Source: Chloroflexota bacterium
GTDB lineage: Bacteria > Chloroflexota > Dehalococcoidia > JABGRK01
Length of the DNA stretch: 64,000 nucleotides
Assembly: GCA_018648325.1 (NCBI GenBank)
Contig: JABGRK010000017.1
Span: 186,001-250,000, forward strand
Direction of reading: 5' to 3'
Below are positions 9,390 to 17,389 of the stretch, in pieces. How positions within the stretch are numbered: position 1 is the stretch's first letter; each line of letters begins with the position of its first letter. The position numbers and the translations under genes were made by a program. A model generated the notes under the pieces. The model was not told the DNA's origin and did not search any database. It was given only the letters and a program-made list of their open reading frames with translations.

Positions 9390-10610
9390 TTACCGTGAAA
9401 GACAAGGTGTGTGTAGCTGATAATCCTTGTCACGGATGGAGGTTTTTTGGCGCAAGGGCAGTGTTGCGCCGTTCTGGATGGCACCAAATCCATATCTGCT
9501 ACGTATTTTATCTATAGTGGTGTTGAGGTGTTCCAGCTTGAGCAGGGTGGTATCGAATATATCGAGTTGCCTTTGGCTGTCGACAAAGTTAGATACGCCG
9601 ATGCCGATGAGCCGGATGAGTGTTTTGCGCGCTTTAAATGCTTTTTCAAGCAGCGTCACGCCTGTATCAAATATGGACTCGTTTGTATCCACAGGCTGTT
9701 TGGGGGTGAGGCTGCGGTTGATGGTCTCAAAATCAGAATAGCGCAGTTTTAAGGATACGCATTTTGCTGACTTACCTTCTTTGCGCAGTGCTGCGCCCAC
9801 GCGCTCGCTTAAGTAGCGCAGGTTGGCTTTGATATAGGCGATATCCAGTGTGTCTTTGGCAAAGGTTGTCTCGCGGCTGATGGATTTGATGTGCTGACGC
9901 GAGGCTACGACGCTGGCGTCGATGCCTTTGGCGTGCAAGTTGAGCGTTTGTCCGTGTATGCCGAACATTTTGGTAAGTAAGTTTACCGGCCATTTTGCCA
10001 GATCACCCACGGTTTTGATGCCAAGGCCCGCCAGTTTCTTCTCTGTTTTGGGGCCGACAAAGGGCAGTTTGCCGATGGGTAGGGGGGCAAGCAATTGCTG
10101 TTCATGTCCGGGCGCCACTTCCAGCAGGCCGTCCGGTTTGCACAGGTTGGCCGCTACCTTGGAGACCACCTTTGAGGTTGATATGCCGATGGACGCTGTA
10201 ATGCCGATGTCGCTGCTGATGCGCTCTCTTATTGTTTGGGCCGTTTGTTTTACCGGGCCGTAGAGCGGTTCGAACCCGGTCATATCCAGATATGCTTCAT
10301 CCAGCCCCATTGGTTCTATGTCCGGCGTATATTCGGCGAGGATGGCCATGAACTTTTTTGAGGCGGCTATATAGTGCGAGAACTTGCCGGGTACGAATAT
10401 TGCGTGAGGGCACAGGCGGTGCGCCTTGACTATGGACATGCCTGATTTAAGGCCGAACTCCCGTGCCTCGTAAGATGCGGCGGCAATTACGCCACGCGTA
10501 TTAACGTGTCCGCCGACGACCACGGGCTTGCCGCGCAGCTCGGGGTTGAGCATTTGCTCCACCGAGACGAAAAAGGCATCAAGGTCGATGTGCAGTATCT
10601 GGCGTGGCAT
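9390..10610 (-). CDS. dinB: DNA polymerase IV (Y-family)
   Basis: MPRQILHIDLDAFFVSVEQMLNPELRGKPVVVGG...YEAREFGLKSGMS...GLDEAYLDMT. Confidence 0.95.
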   Translation of the reverse strand: MPRQILHIDLDAFFVSVEQMLNPELRGKPVVVGGHVNTRGVIAAASYEAREFGLKSGMSIVKAHRLCPHAIFVPGKFSHYIAASKKFMAILAEYTPDIEPMGLDEAYLDMTGFEPLYGPVKQTAQTIRERISSDIGITASIGISTSKVVSKVAANLCKPDGLLEVAPGHEQQLLAPLPIGKLPFVGPKTEKKLAGLGIKTVGDLAKWPVNLLTKMFGIHGQTLNLHAKGIDASVVASRQHIKSISRETTFAKDTLDIAYIKANLRYLSERVGAALRKEGKSAKCVSLKLRYSDFETINRSLTPKQPVDTNESIFDTGVTLLEKAFKARKTLIRLIGIGVSNFVDSQRQLDIFDTTLLKLEHLNTTIDKIRSRYGFGAIQNGATLPLRQKTSIRDKDYQLHTPCLSR

Positions 10611-10615
10611 AATAC

Positions 10616-10655
10616 CATCCTATATAACAGAACTAATGTTCTATTATATAGGATG
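10616..10655. promoter_or_regulatory. SOS/LexA-type box (GAAC-TAAT-GTTC at 10630-10641) inside a 40-bp near-perfect palindrome
   Basis: CATCCTATATAACAGAAC-TAAT-GTTCTATTATATAGGATG; 18-bp arms with one mismatch, directly upstream of dinB. Confidence 0.75.
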
Positions 10656-10786
10656 ATAAGGGTTAGTCAAGGGGGGTGTTCGACCGCGCATTGCTTAGGG
10701 GTGGGATGTTTATCCAGTCATGCTTACGATTGGGAGAGGCCATTTTATATGTGTTTTGAGATGAAGCTATAGGTTTGAGGTTAGTC

Positions 10787-11272
10787 TCAAGCTATATCAG
10801 TAGAATATGGAAATAGTGTTTTGTATACTGTCTGCCGTCGGCGAATTGCGATATTGAGTATTACACCACACAAACATGCTATACATGCGACAAAACCAAT
10901 TATCATTACCGAATCATTCAGGTAGTAGGTTCGGATATTATGGGACATTACGAAATTGGCAGAAAGTATAACTAGCCAGAATGCGCATATTATTAGTATC
11001 CCAATAGCACCACTATAGTGACCTTTCCAAGTGGCAATCACTATAAACGCTAATAATACTGCATATGCAAATATGAAAATAGGACCGACAAAAGGAATAG
11101 TGGCAAATATGGATAGTATCAAAATTCTGGCTACCATCTGCAGTATTTTCACGGTTTGTTTTGACCTCCATTGGTTAATTGGTTTTAACAACTGGGGCAG
11201 AATTAGTAAATAATAAAGTACCACCATGTGGTATGTCAAGGTGGTGAGAGTGTAAACTGCATCATAAATCAC
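10787..11272 (-). CDS. hypothetical multi-pass membrane protein
   Basis: 161 aa, several hydrophobic segments. Confidence 0.55.
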   Translation of the reverse strand: MIYDAVYTLTTLTYHMVVLYYLLILPQLLKPINQWRSKQTVKILQMVARILILSIFATIPFVGPIFIFAYAVLLAFIVIATWKGHYSGAIGILIICAFWLVILSANFVMSHNIRTYYLNDSVMIIGFVACIACLCGVILNIAIRRRQTVYKTLFPYSTDIA

Positions 11273-11394
11273 AATACCATTGCCCCGCGGCCAAGTATGG
11301 TAATGGTTTTGGTAATATGTGATGATATCGGGATGATTTCATGGATGTAGTTATTCGCTGTTTGCGGCGGAAGGTTTCAATCAACCCCCTGTAT

Positions 11395-11465
11395 CCCCCA
11401 TTCTTGGGGGAAGTTATTTAAGATTTGGGGGACACCCCCAATGCCCCCGGCAGGAATAATCCTGC
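11395..11465. repeat. intergenic palindromic element of three adjacent hairpins
   Basis: CCCCCA-TTCT-TGGGGG, TGGGGG-ACA-CCCCCA, GCAGGA-ataa-TCCTGC in succession. Confidence 0.55.
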
Positions 11466-11543
11466 ACCACTTTTTTTTGGCCGGAACGTTTTACGTACGT
11501 GGAGAATCGTTTGTTTGTCGGCAGGAGGTTTTAATCGATTAAT

Positions 11544-11581
11544 AAAAAAAGAAGCCCAGAGCGTATAACCCCGGGCTTCTT
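11544..11581 (-). terminator. Rho-independent terminator of bamA-like gene
   Basis: AAGAAGCCC...GGGCTTCTT with a T-run on the minus strand. Confidence 0.8.
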
Positions 11582-11607
11582 AAAAGTTGCTTATAAACTT
11601 TAGCAGA

Positions 11608-12741
11608 CTACTTCTGCTGTGGCGTTCCCAGAACGGCCTCAAACAGGTCGTCATTGACTGCATGACCGTCGCCTATCATTTTACGATATTTGATAAAGTC
11701 GATAGTATCCTGACCGGTAATCTTCTTGGTATTGAAAGCGGTAAAGCCAAGGAAGGCTTCACTGTTCATATTGGTACCCAGCCAGAAAATATGATCGCTC
11801 TTGTTCATATCCCAGAAGTATTTCTTTTTCTGCCTGATACCGATAATGGATTTTGTCAGGCAATGCGGGAACAGGTTGGTAAATGTCCACATCATTTTGT
11901 TGATCTCGGCATCAAGCAGTGAGAAGTCAACGGTGCACTCTTTTGCAAGTGCCTTGGCTGCTTTAGCCTCATCACCGGACGCCATTTCCCCGTATACCAT
12001 TTCGCCGTCATCAAGCCATTTGTCGGTGATAACTCTTGGGTTCCTGATAAATTTGCCATCGTGTTTAAGAACCTTGACTACCTTGCTGATGTAGTTCTTC
12101 CTGAGCATCTTGTAGGAGCTCCACATCTCGCAGGAGATACAGTTCCACATGGCGTCCTCAATGGATAGGGCCCATGGCAGGAAATCCGAAGAACCACCGA
12201 CCGGTGCTGAACCATGGCGCGGGCCTGCCTGTCCGAATATTGCGGTATCTGCGGAAATGGACAGATCGCATGCACCGCCGATTTCCTGTCCGCCGGCAAC
12301 GCTCATACCATTTACACGGCGGATAACGGGTTTCTGGCACAAAAGAATTGCATCAACCATAGCGTTGAACAGGGTCATATACTCTTGGTACTCGGTTGGT
12401 TTCTGTGCATAATATTCTGAGTATTCCTTGGTGTTACCACCTGTGCAGAAAGCATCAGAACCGGCACCGGTCAGGACAACGGCAACTACGTTGCGCTGTT
12501 CCTGAGCACGATGAAAACCGGCGATAACGCCTTTTACCATCTCGGTTGTGTAGGAATTGTACTGCGCTGGATTGTTCAGGGTAATCCATGCAGAGTAAAG
12601 ACCGTCAACCGGATTGCCCGCCGGATCAAGAATTGGTTTTTCTTCATACATTGTGCATGGGGCTTCTGTACCAAAATGTTCCATTCCCCATAGATTATGA
12701 TCTTTTACTCCACCTTCCCTTGGTAGCCAATCTAAAGACAT
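11608..12741 (-). CDS. bamA: 6-oxocyclohex-1-ene-1-carbonyl-CoA hydrolase (ring-opening hydrolase)
   Basis: MSLDWLPREGGVKDHNLWGMEHFGTEAPCTMYEEKP...NNPAQYNSYTTEMVKGVIAGF...FCTGGNTKEYSEYYAQKPTEYQEYM...GQAGPRHGSAPVGGSSDFLPWALSIEDAMWNCISCEMWS: very close to known BamA/Oah sequences as I recall them. Confidence 0.92.
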   Translation of the reverse strand: MSLDWLPREGGVKDHNLWGMEHFGTEAPCTMYEEKPILDPAGNPVDGLYSAWITLNNPAQYNSYTTEMVKGVIAGFHRAQEQRNVVAVVLTGAGSDAFCTGGNTKEYSEYYAQKPTEYQEYMTLFNAMVDAILLCQKPVIRRVNGMSVAGGQEIGGACDLSISADTAIFGQAGPRHGSAPVGGSSDFLPWALSIEDAMWNCISCEMWSSYKMLRKNYISKVVKVLKHDGKFIRNPRVITDKWLDDGEMVYGEMASGDEAKAAKALAKECTVDFSLLDAEINKMMWTFTNLFPHCLTKSIIGIRQKKKYFWDMNKSDHIFWLGTNMNSEAFLGFTAFNTKKITGQDTIDFIKYRKMIGDGHAVNDDLFEAVLGTPQQK

Positions 12742-12828
12742 GTATTTCCTCCGTTTATTGTTTTATTAAAGGCTTGTTTTCCTTCCTGTTTTGACAACAG
12801 TGAAGCTGTGACATGCGGTTTTAAAGTA

Positions 12829-12849
12829 GGTGTTATAACAAATTACACC
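12829..12849. promoter_or_regulatory. operator-like palindrome downstream of bamA -10
   Basis: GGTGTTAT-aacaa-ATTACACC. Confidence 0.5.
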
Positions 12850-12859
12850 CTATAAACGT

Positions 12860-12888
12860 ATAATACTATAGGCTCAAAAGTGAGTCAA
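12860..12888 (-). promoter_or_regulatory. sigma70-type promoter for bamA
   Basis: Minus strand TTGACT-N17-TATTAT. Confidence 0.65.
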
Positions 12889-12923
12889 TGCGTGTTCACA
12901 CTTTATGATAGAGAGTAAGCCAA

Positions 12924-12952
12924 TTGACAAAAATGGGTTGATTTAATATAAA
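12924..12952 (+). promoter_or_regulatory. strong sigma70-type promoter for EF-Tu-like mini-protein
   Basis: TTGACA-N17-TATAAA. Confidence 0.7.
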
Positions 12953-13011
12953 GAAGCTACTATACTGGCGGGCAAAGAGACTTAAACGTACATGGAAAGG
13001 AGGTAATAGTC

Positions 13012-13275
13012 ATGTTGCTTGAAGTTGAAATTGGCGAGGTGATGGACTTTTTTGCCAAACCGGTGGTTGCAGGTATCCATCTGACCGGGCCTGTTAAAAA
13101 GGGCGATCCCATGCATATAGCCGGACATACCACTAATCTGATGTTTCCGGTTGATTCAATGCAGCTGGACAACGAGCCGGTAACCGAGGCCAATGCCGGT
13201 GATTTTGTTGGCATCAAGGTTCCGGACAAGGTAAGGCAAGGCGACTTGGTATATCTAATTCAAGAGGAACTATAA
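13012..13275 (+). CDS. translation elongation factor-like small protein (EF-Tu domain II-like)
   Basis: MLLEVEIGEVMDFFAKPVVAGIHLTGPVKKGDPMHIAGHTTNLMFPVDSMQLDNEPVTEANAGDFVGIKVPDKVRQGDLVYLI; upstream GGAGGT. Confidence 0.8.
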   Translation: MLLEVEIGEVMDFFAKPVVAGIHLTGPVKKGDPMHIAGHTTNLMFPVDSMQLDNEPVTEANAGDFVGIKVPDKVRQGDLVYLIQEEL

Positions 13276-13289
13276 TTTAGATTGATTTG

Positions 13290-13754
13290 TTATATTGATT
13301 TGAGTAAATTTGCAGTTTCAATAGCGCTAAGTGCGGCGTTATATCCGGCGTTGCCCATTTTGGTGCCAGCGCGCTCTATAGCCTGCTCCAGACTCTCTGC
13401 GGTTATTACCCCGTAAATCACCGGAACTCCTGTGTCCAGTCCTACGGCAGCAATCCCCTTTGAAACCTCTGATGCAACGTACTCAAAATGAGGCGTTCCA
13501 CCCTTGATTACCGCTCCCAGACAGATGACGGCGTCGTATTTACCCGATGTGGCCATTTTTTTTGCCACCAGCGGTATCTCAAATGCTCCCGGTGTTCTGG
13601 CGACCTCGATGTCCGTGTCTTTTACGCCATGCCTGATCAGCCCGTCTTTGGCGCCGTCTAAAAGACGTGTGGTTATAAACTCGTTAAAGCGGGAGGTAAC
13701 CAGTCCCAGTTTCAGTCCTTCACCTATAAGGTTGCCCTCGTATTCCTTGGTCAT
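13290..13754 (-). CDS. ribH: 6,7-dimethyl-8-ribityllumazine synthase
   Basis: [27 protein letters not shown]...[14 protein letters not shown]...[16 protein letters not shown]. Confidence 0.95.
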   Translation of the reverse strand: MTKEYEGNLIGEGLKLGLVTSRFNEFITTRLLDGAKDGLIRHGVKDTDIEVARTPGAFEIPLVAKKMATSGKYDAVICLGAVIKGGTPHFEYVASEVSKGIAAVGLDTGVPVIYGVITAESLEQAIERAGTKMGNAGYNAALSAIETANLLKSI

Positions 13755-13769
13755 TATTGCCTCCTTGCC

Positions 13770-15002
13770 TTACTTATTGCTTGTTTTTGGTTTAGGGGCC
13801 TTGATATCCATGATGTGCCCCATCTTCTGCTTTTTGGTATTTAAGTAGTGGATATTTTCTGCGTGGGCTTCGGCTATGATGGGTACACGCTCGACAACTT
13901 TGATCTGATATCCTTCTTCAAGCCCCACCTGTTTTTTGGGGTTGTTGGTAATAAGTTTGATGTTTTTTAGTCCCAGATCTATCAGAATCTGGGCACCGAT
14001 GCCGTAGTCACGCTGGTCCGGTTCGAATCCCAGTGCCTCGTTGGCCTCTACAGTGTCCATCCCCTGATCCTGAAGAGCGTAGGCTTTTATCTTGTTATGC
14101 AGTCCGATACCGCGCCCCTCCTGACGCATATACAGCAGAACGCCGCGTCCCTCTTGGGCTATGGACTGCATGGCCAAACCAATCTGATCGCCACAGTCGC
14201 AGCGCATACTACCGAACACATCGCCGGTAAGACACTGGCTGTGCACCCGTACTAGAGCCGGTTCGTCGGTATTGATATCGCCCATGACTACCGCCACATG
14301 CTCATCGGGGTCAACGGTGCTTTTATAGGCGATGATTTTGAAATCGCCGTATATGGTGGGCAGCAGTGCCTCGGATACGCGCTCCACCATTTTTTCGTAG
14401 CGGCGGCGATAGGCTATAAGCTGCGCCACGCTGATTATTTTAAGATCGTGGTTTTTTGCTATGATTTCAAGTTGCGGCATACGGGCCATGGTGCCGTCTT
14501 CGTTCATAATCTCACAGATAACACCTGCGGGATACAGCCCGGCCAGCTTAACCAGATCTACGCTTGCCTCGGTTTGTCCAGCGCGTACCAGCACACCGCC
14601 ATCTTTGGCTCTAAGCGGGAACATATGTCCCGGTTTGACCAGGTCTTCCGGTCCGGTTGCCGGGTCGATTATCGTTTGTATGGTGGTGGCACGGTCATGT
14701 GCCGATATTCCGGTGGTGGTGCCATGCTTGGCTTCTACCGGAACCGTAAAGCCGGTGGTAAAGGGCGAGGTGTTGTCCTGAACCATCATTGGTATATGCA
14801 GTTCATCGAGCCTCTTGCCGATTACAGGCATGCATATCAGCCCGCGCCCGTGCATGGCCATGAAGTTTATAGCTTCAGGCGTTACCATCTCGGCGGCCAT
14901 GGCCAGGTCTCCCTCGTTCTCCCTGTCCTCATCATCCACGATAATGACCATTTTGCCCGCTTTAATATCTTCTATTGCCTCTTTTATGGTAGCCAGTGCC
15001 AT
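13770..15002 (-). CDS. ribBA: bifunctional 3,4-dihydroxy-2-butanone-4-phosphate synthase / GTP cyclohydrolase II
   Basis: [19 protein letters not shown]...[18 protein letters not shown]...[20 protein letters not shown]. Confidence 0.96.
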   Translation of the reverse strand: MALATIKEAIEDIKAGKMVIIVDDEDRENEGDLAMAAEMVTPEAINFMAMHGRGLICMPVIGKRLDELHIPMMVQDNTSPFTTGFTVPVEAKHGTTTGISAHDRATTIQTIIDPATGPEDLVKPGHMFPLRAKDGGVLVRAGQTEASVDLVKLAGLYPAGVICEIMNEDGTMARMPQLEIIAKNHDLKIISVAQLIAYRRRYEKMVERVSEALLPTIYGDFKIIAYKSTVDPDEHVAVVMGDINTDEPALVRVHSQCLTGDVFGSMRCDCGDQIGLAMQSIAQEGRGVLLYMRQEGRGIGLHNKIKAYALQDQGMDTVEANEALGFEPDQRDYGIGAQILIDLGLKNIKLITNNPKKQVGLEEGYQIKVVERVPIIAEAHAENIHYLNTKKQKMGHIMDIKAPKPKTSNK

Positions 15003-15018
15003 GTATTAGTTCTCCTTA

Positions 15019-15645
15019 TTATGTTAAAAAGCCGTGCTCTGCCAGCATTCCAAGTGATATTTTCGATTTATCGCCTTTACTTAGAGCCTCAACGTATTTG
15101 GCCAGTATGTCCACCTCAAGGTTGACGGTGTCCCCGGTTCGCTTGTGACCCAGCAGTGTATGCTTCTTAGTATAACCTACCAGCGAAACAGAAAACGAGC
15201 TTGCATCGCAATCGATAACGGTCAGGCTGGTGCCGTCTATGGCAATAAAGCCTTTTTTAACAATGTAGTGCGTTATTTCTTTGGGTGCGCTAAAGGTTAT
15301 GATTGTGGCCTCGCCATCCGCTTGAATCGCCTGTATTTTCCCGGTGCCGTCTACATGCCCCTGTACGAAATGTCCGCCTATGCGACTACCAACTGCCAGC
15401 GCTTTTTCCAGATTTACTTCGTCGCTGCTATGCAGCAACCCCAGGTTGGTCAGCTTGAGAGTTTCAGGCATTGTTTCGAACGACAGCTTATTCCCGTCGA
15501 TACTGATTACGGTAAGGCATATACCGTTTACAGCGATGCTGTCACCCAGCACGGTTCCCTCGACGGCTATTTTAGCGGACACAATGAGCTTTTTGGCACT
15601 TATCGATTCCACTCTGCCCAGTTCTTCTACAATACCTGTAAACAT
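15019..15645 (-). CDS. ribE: riboflavin synthase alpha subunit
   Basis: MFTGIVEELGRVESI...VNGICLTV...GGHFVQGHVDGTGKI. Confidence 0.95.
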   Translation of the reverse strand: MFTGIVEELGRVESISAKKLIVSAKIAVEGTVLGDSIAVNGICLTVISIDGNKLSFETMPETLKLTNLGLLHSSDEVNLEKALAVGSRIGGHFVQGHVDGTGKIQAIQADGEATIITFSAPKEITHYIVKKGFIAIDGTSLTVIDCDASSFSVSLVGYTKKHTLLGHKRTGDTVNLEVDILAKYVEALSKGDKSKISLGMLAEHGFLT

Positions 15646-15751
15646 AGACCTTCTTTATAAGGGAATGTAATTGAGGCTATTTTATCATTTTATGTTAGGT
15701 GTGTGCAATGTTTGCACTCACTATTTTAGTTTGACAGGTGGCTTGGCGGCG

Positions 15752-15781
15752 TTGACAATGCTTCTTTTGCACATCTATAAT
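15752..15781 (+). promoter_or_regulatory. sigma70-type promoter of MarR-led operon
   Basis: TTGACA-N18-TATAAT. Confidence 0.65.
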
Positions 15782-15787
15782 ATATTA

Positions 15788-15814
15788 ATCGTAAGCCGAT
15801 AGTCGTATTACGAT
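15788..15814. promoter_or_regulatory. putative MarR operator
   Basis: ATCGTAA-N13-TTACGAT, perfect 7-bp arms starting at predicted TSS. Confidence 0.55.
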
Positions 15815-15842
15815 ATACTGTTTTAGAGACGTGTTTATTTAA

Positions 15843-16304
15843 ATGGGCGATACTACTGCAAATCCACAAACATCGGAAGAATACTATGATTTATGGGTGC
15901 TGCTGCAACAGGCTCATTACATTATTGGCAGGCTTAGGGAAGCAGAGCTCAAGGAGCTGAACCTTTCCATGACCCAAGCCAAGGTTCTTGCCGTTATCGA
16001 ATCGCTGGATTCCCCGGCAACGCCTGCTGAAATTGCACGGCATGTTTTGCGTGCTCCTCACACCGTTTCCGAACTGATCAGTCGTATGGCAGCCCGTGGA
16101 CTTGTGCGCAAGGTGAAGGATCTGGGCAGGAAGAACATGGTAAGAATTGAGATTACTGAAAAAGGCCTGCAGATATATGGGCAGTCGAAAAGAATGAAAT
16201 ACATATCAGAGGTGGTATCTGAGTTACCTGCGATGGATCGAAAAACCCTAGATTCTTATCTGACAAAGCTTAGAAACCTTGCATTGGACAAAGTGGAAAA
16301 GTAA
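15843..16304 (+). CDS. MarR-family transcriptional regulator
   Basis: Winged helix: PATPAEIARHVLRAPHTVSELISRMAARGLVRKVKDLGRKNMVRIEITEKG. Confidence 0.85.
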   Translation: MGDTTANPQTSEEYYDLWVLLQQAHYIIGRLREAELKELNLSMTQAKVLAVIESLDSPATPAEIARHVLRAPHTVSELISRMAARGLVRKVKDLGRKNMVRIEITEKGLQIYGQSKRMKYISEVVSELPAMDRKTLDSYLTKLRNLALDKVEK

Positions 16305-16350
16305 CTGTTTTTTAACTATCGCGATTATTGAAATATAAAGGGGATATAGC

Positions 16351-17301
16351 ATGCGAAAAAAGATATCGGTAATAGGTACGGGAAACGTTGGGTCTGCGCT
16401 GGGACAGAGACTGGGGCAGATGGGATTTGCCGATGTGATACTGGTTGATATTATCGAAGGGATGCCGCAGGGCAAAGCCATCGATATGATGCATTCCCAT
16501 CCCATCGTTGGTTCGAACGCGAAAATCGTTGGTACGAACGGATATGAGGAAACGGCCAATTCCGACTTGGTGATAATGGTGGCGCGATCGAAACCGCTGG
16601 GAGGTGCCGGTGGGGCGCAGGTTAGTGGCGGACGTAATCGATTACTGCTTGAAAATATGGAGATGTTAAAAGGAATTACAGAGCGTGCGATAAAGCATTC
16701 GCCTGATTGCATAATCATTGTAGTCACCAATCCAGTTGATGCCATGGCACGGGCAGTGCTGCACTTTTCTAGGTTCGCCAAGAATTGCATAATGGGGCTG
16801 TCCGGCGGGCTGGATACGGCGCGCTACCGGGCAATGATTGCTGATGAGATGAACGTTTCTGCGCAGGACATAAGGGCCTGCATTATCGGTGCGCACGGTG
16901 AGACGATGATTCCCATTCCGCGCATGACAACGATCGGAGGCGTTCCCATAACCGAGCTGCTTTCTGCTGATAAGGTTGATGCCATTGTGGCGCGCGCCAG
17001 GCACGGGGCCGGTGAGGTGGTCAAACTGCTTAAAACGGCCACGCCGTATTATGCTCCGGCGATGGCAATAGCCGAGATGGCTGAGGCCGTGATACTGGAC
17101 AAGAAAAGGGTTATGCCTGTTTCGGCTTATCTTGAAGGTGAGTTTGGGGCAAGCGATGTGTTTATCGACGTTCCGGCAAAGATCGGTGCGAGTGGTATTG
17201 AGCAGGTGATGCAGTTTAATCTATCGCCAACCGAATCAGAGGCTTTCAAGCAATCGGCGCAGTCTATCAAAGATAATGTTGCCATGATGAATCTTGGGTA
17301 G
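16351..17301 (+). CDS. malate/lactate dehydrogenase-like protein with altered substrate loop
   Basis: ISVIGTGNVGSALGQRL, GAHGETMIPIPRMTTIGG; strongly paralogous to 36176..37105. Confidence 0.8.
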   Translation: MRKKISVIGTGNVGSALGQRLGQMGFADVILVDIIEGMPQGKAIDMMHSHPIVGSNAKIVGTNGYEETANSDLVIMVARSKPLGGAGGAQVSGGRNRLLLENMEMLKGITERAIKHSPDCIIIVVTNPVDAMARAVLHFSRFAKNCIMGLSGGLDTARYRAMIADEMNVSAQDIRACIIGAHGETMIPIPRMTTIGGVPITELLSADKVDAIVARARHGAGEVVKLLKTATPYYAPAMAIAEMAEAVILDKKRVMPVSAYLEGEFGASDVFIDVPAKIGASGIEQVMQFNLSPTESEAFKQSAQSIKDNVAMMNLG

Positions 17302-17389
17302 GATTAAAAGCTTGTGTAAAACAGCGTGTGCTGTCAAAATATATTCCGGTATTAATTAAAAATTTAGATAAGTTTTAAAGGAGATATTA

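Noticed and set aside
10506-10772. 88-aa plus-strand ORF overlapping the dinB 5' end and LexA palindrome
   Set aside because: Overlaps the conserved dinB N-terminus in antisense and runs through the regulatory palindrome; no family resemblance
12960-13229. 89-aa minus-strand ORF opposite the EF-Tu-like gene
   Set aside because: Antisense to a plus-strand ORF with strong promoter, Shine-Dalgarno and recognisable family; low-complexity Ser/Thr/Pro composition typical of shadow ORFs
14298-15125. 275-aa plus-strand ORF opposite ribBA
   Set aside because: Complement of a highly conserved coding region; composition (many Tyr/His/Cys) is typical of the antisense frame
15646-15842. FMN (RFN) riboswitch upstream of the riboflavin genes
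   Set aside because: None of the conserved RFN blocks seen; only promoter/operator elements of the MarR operon
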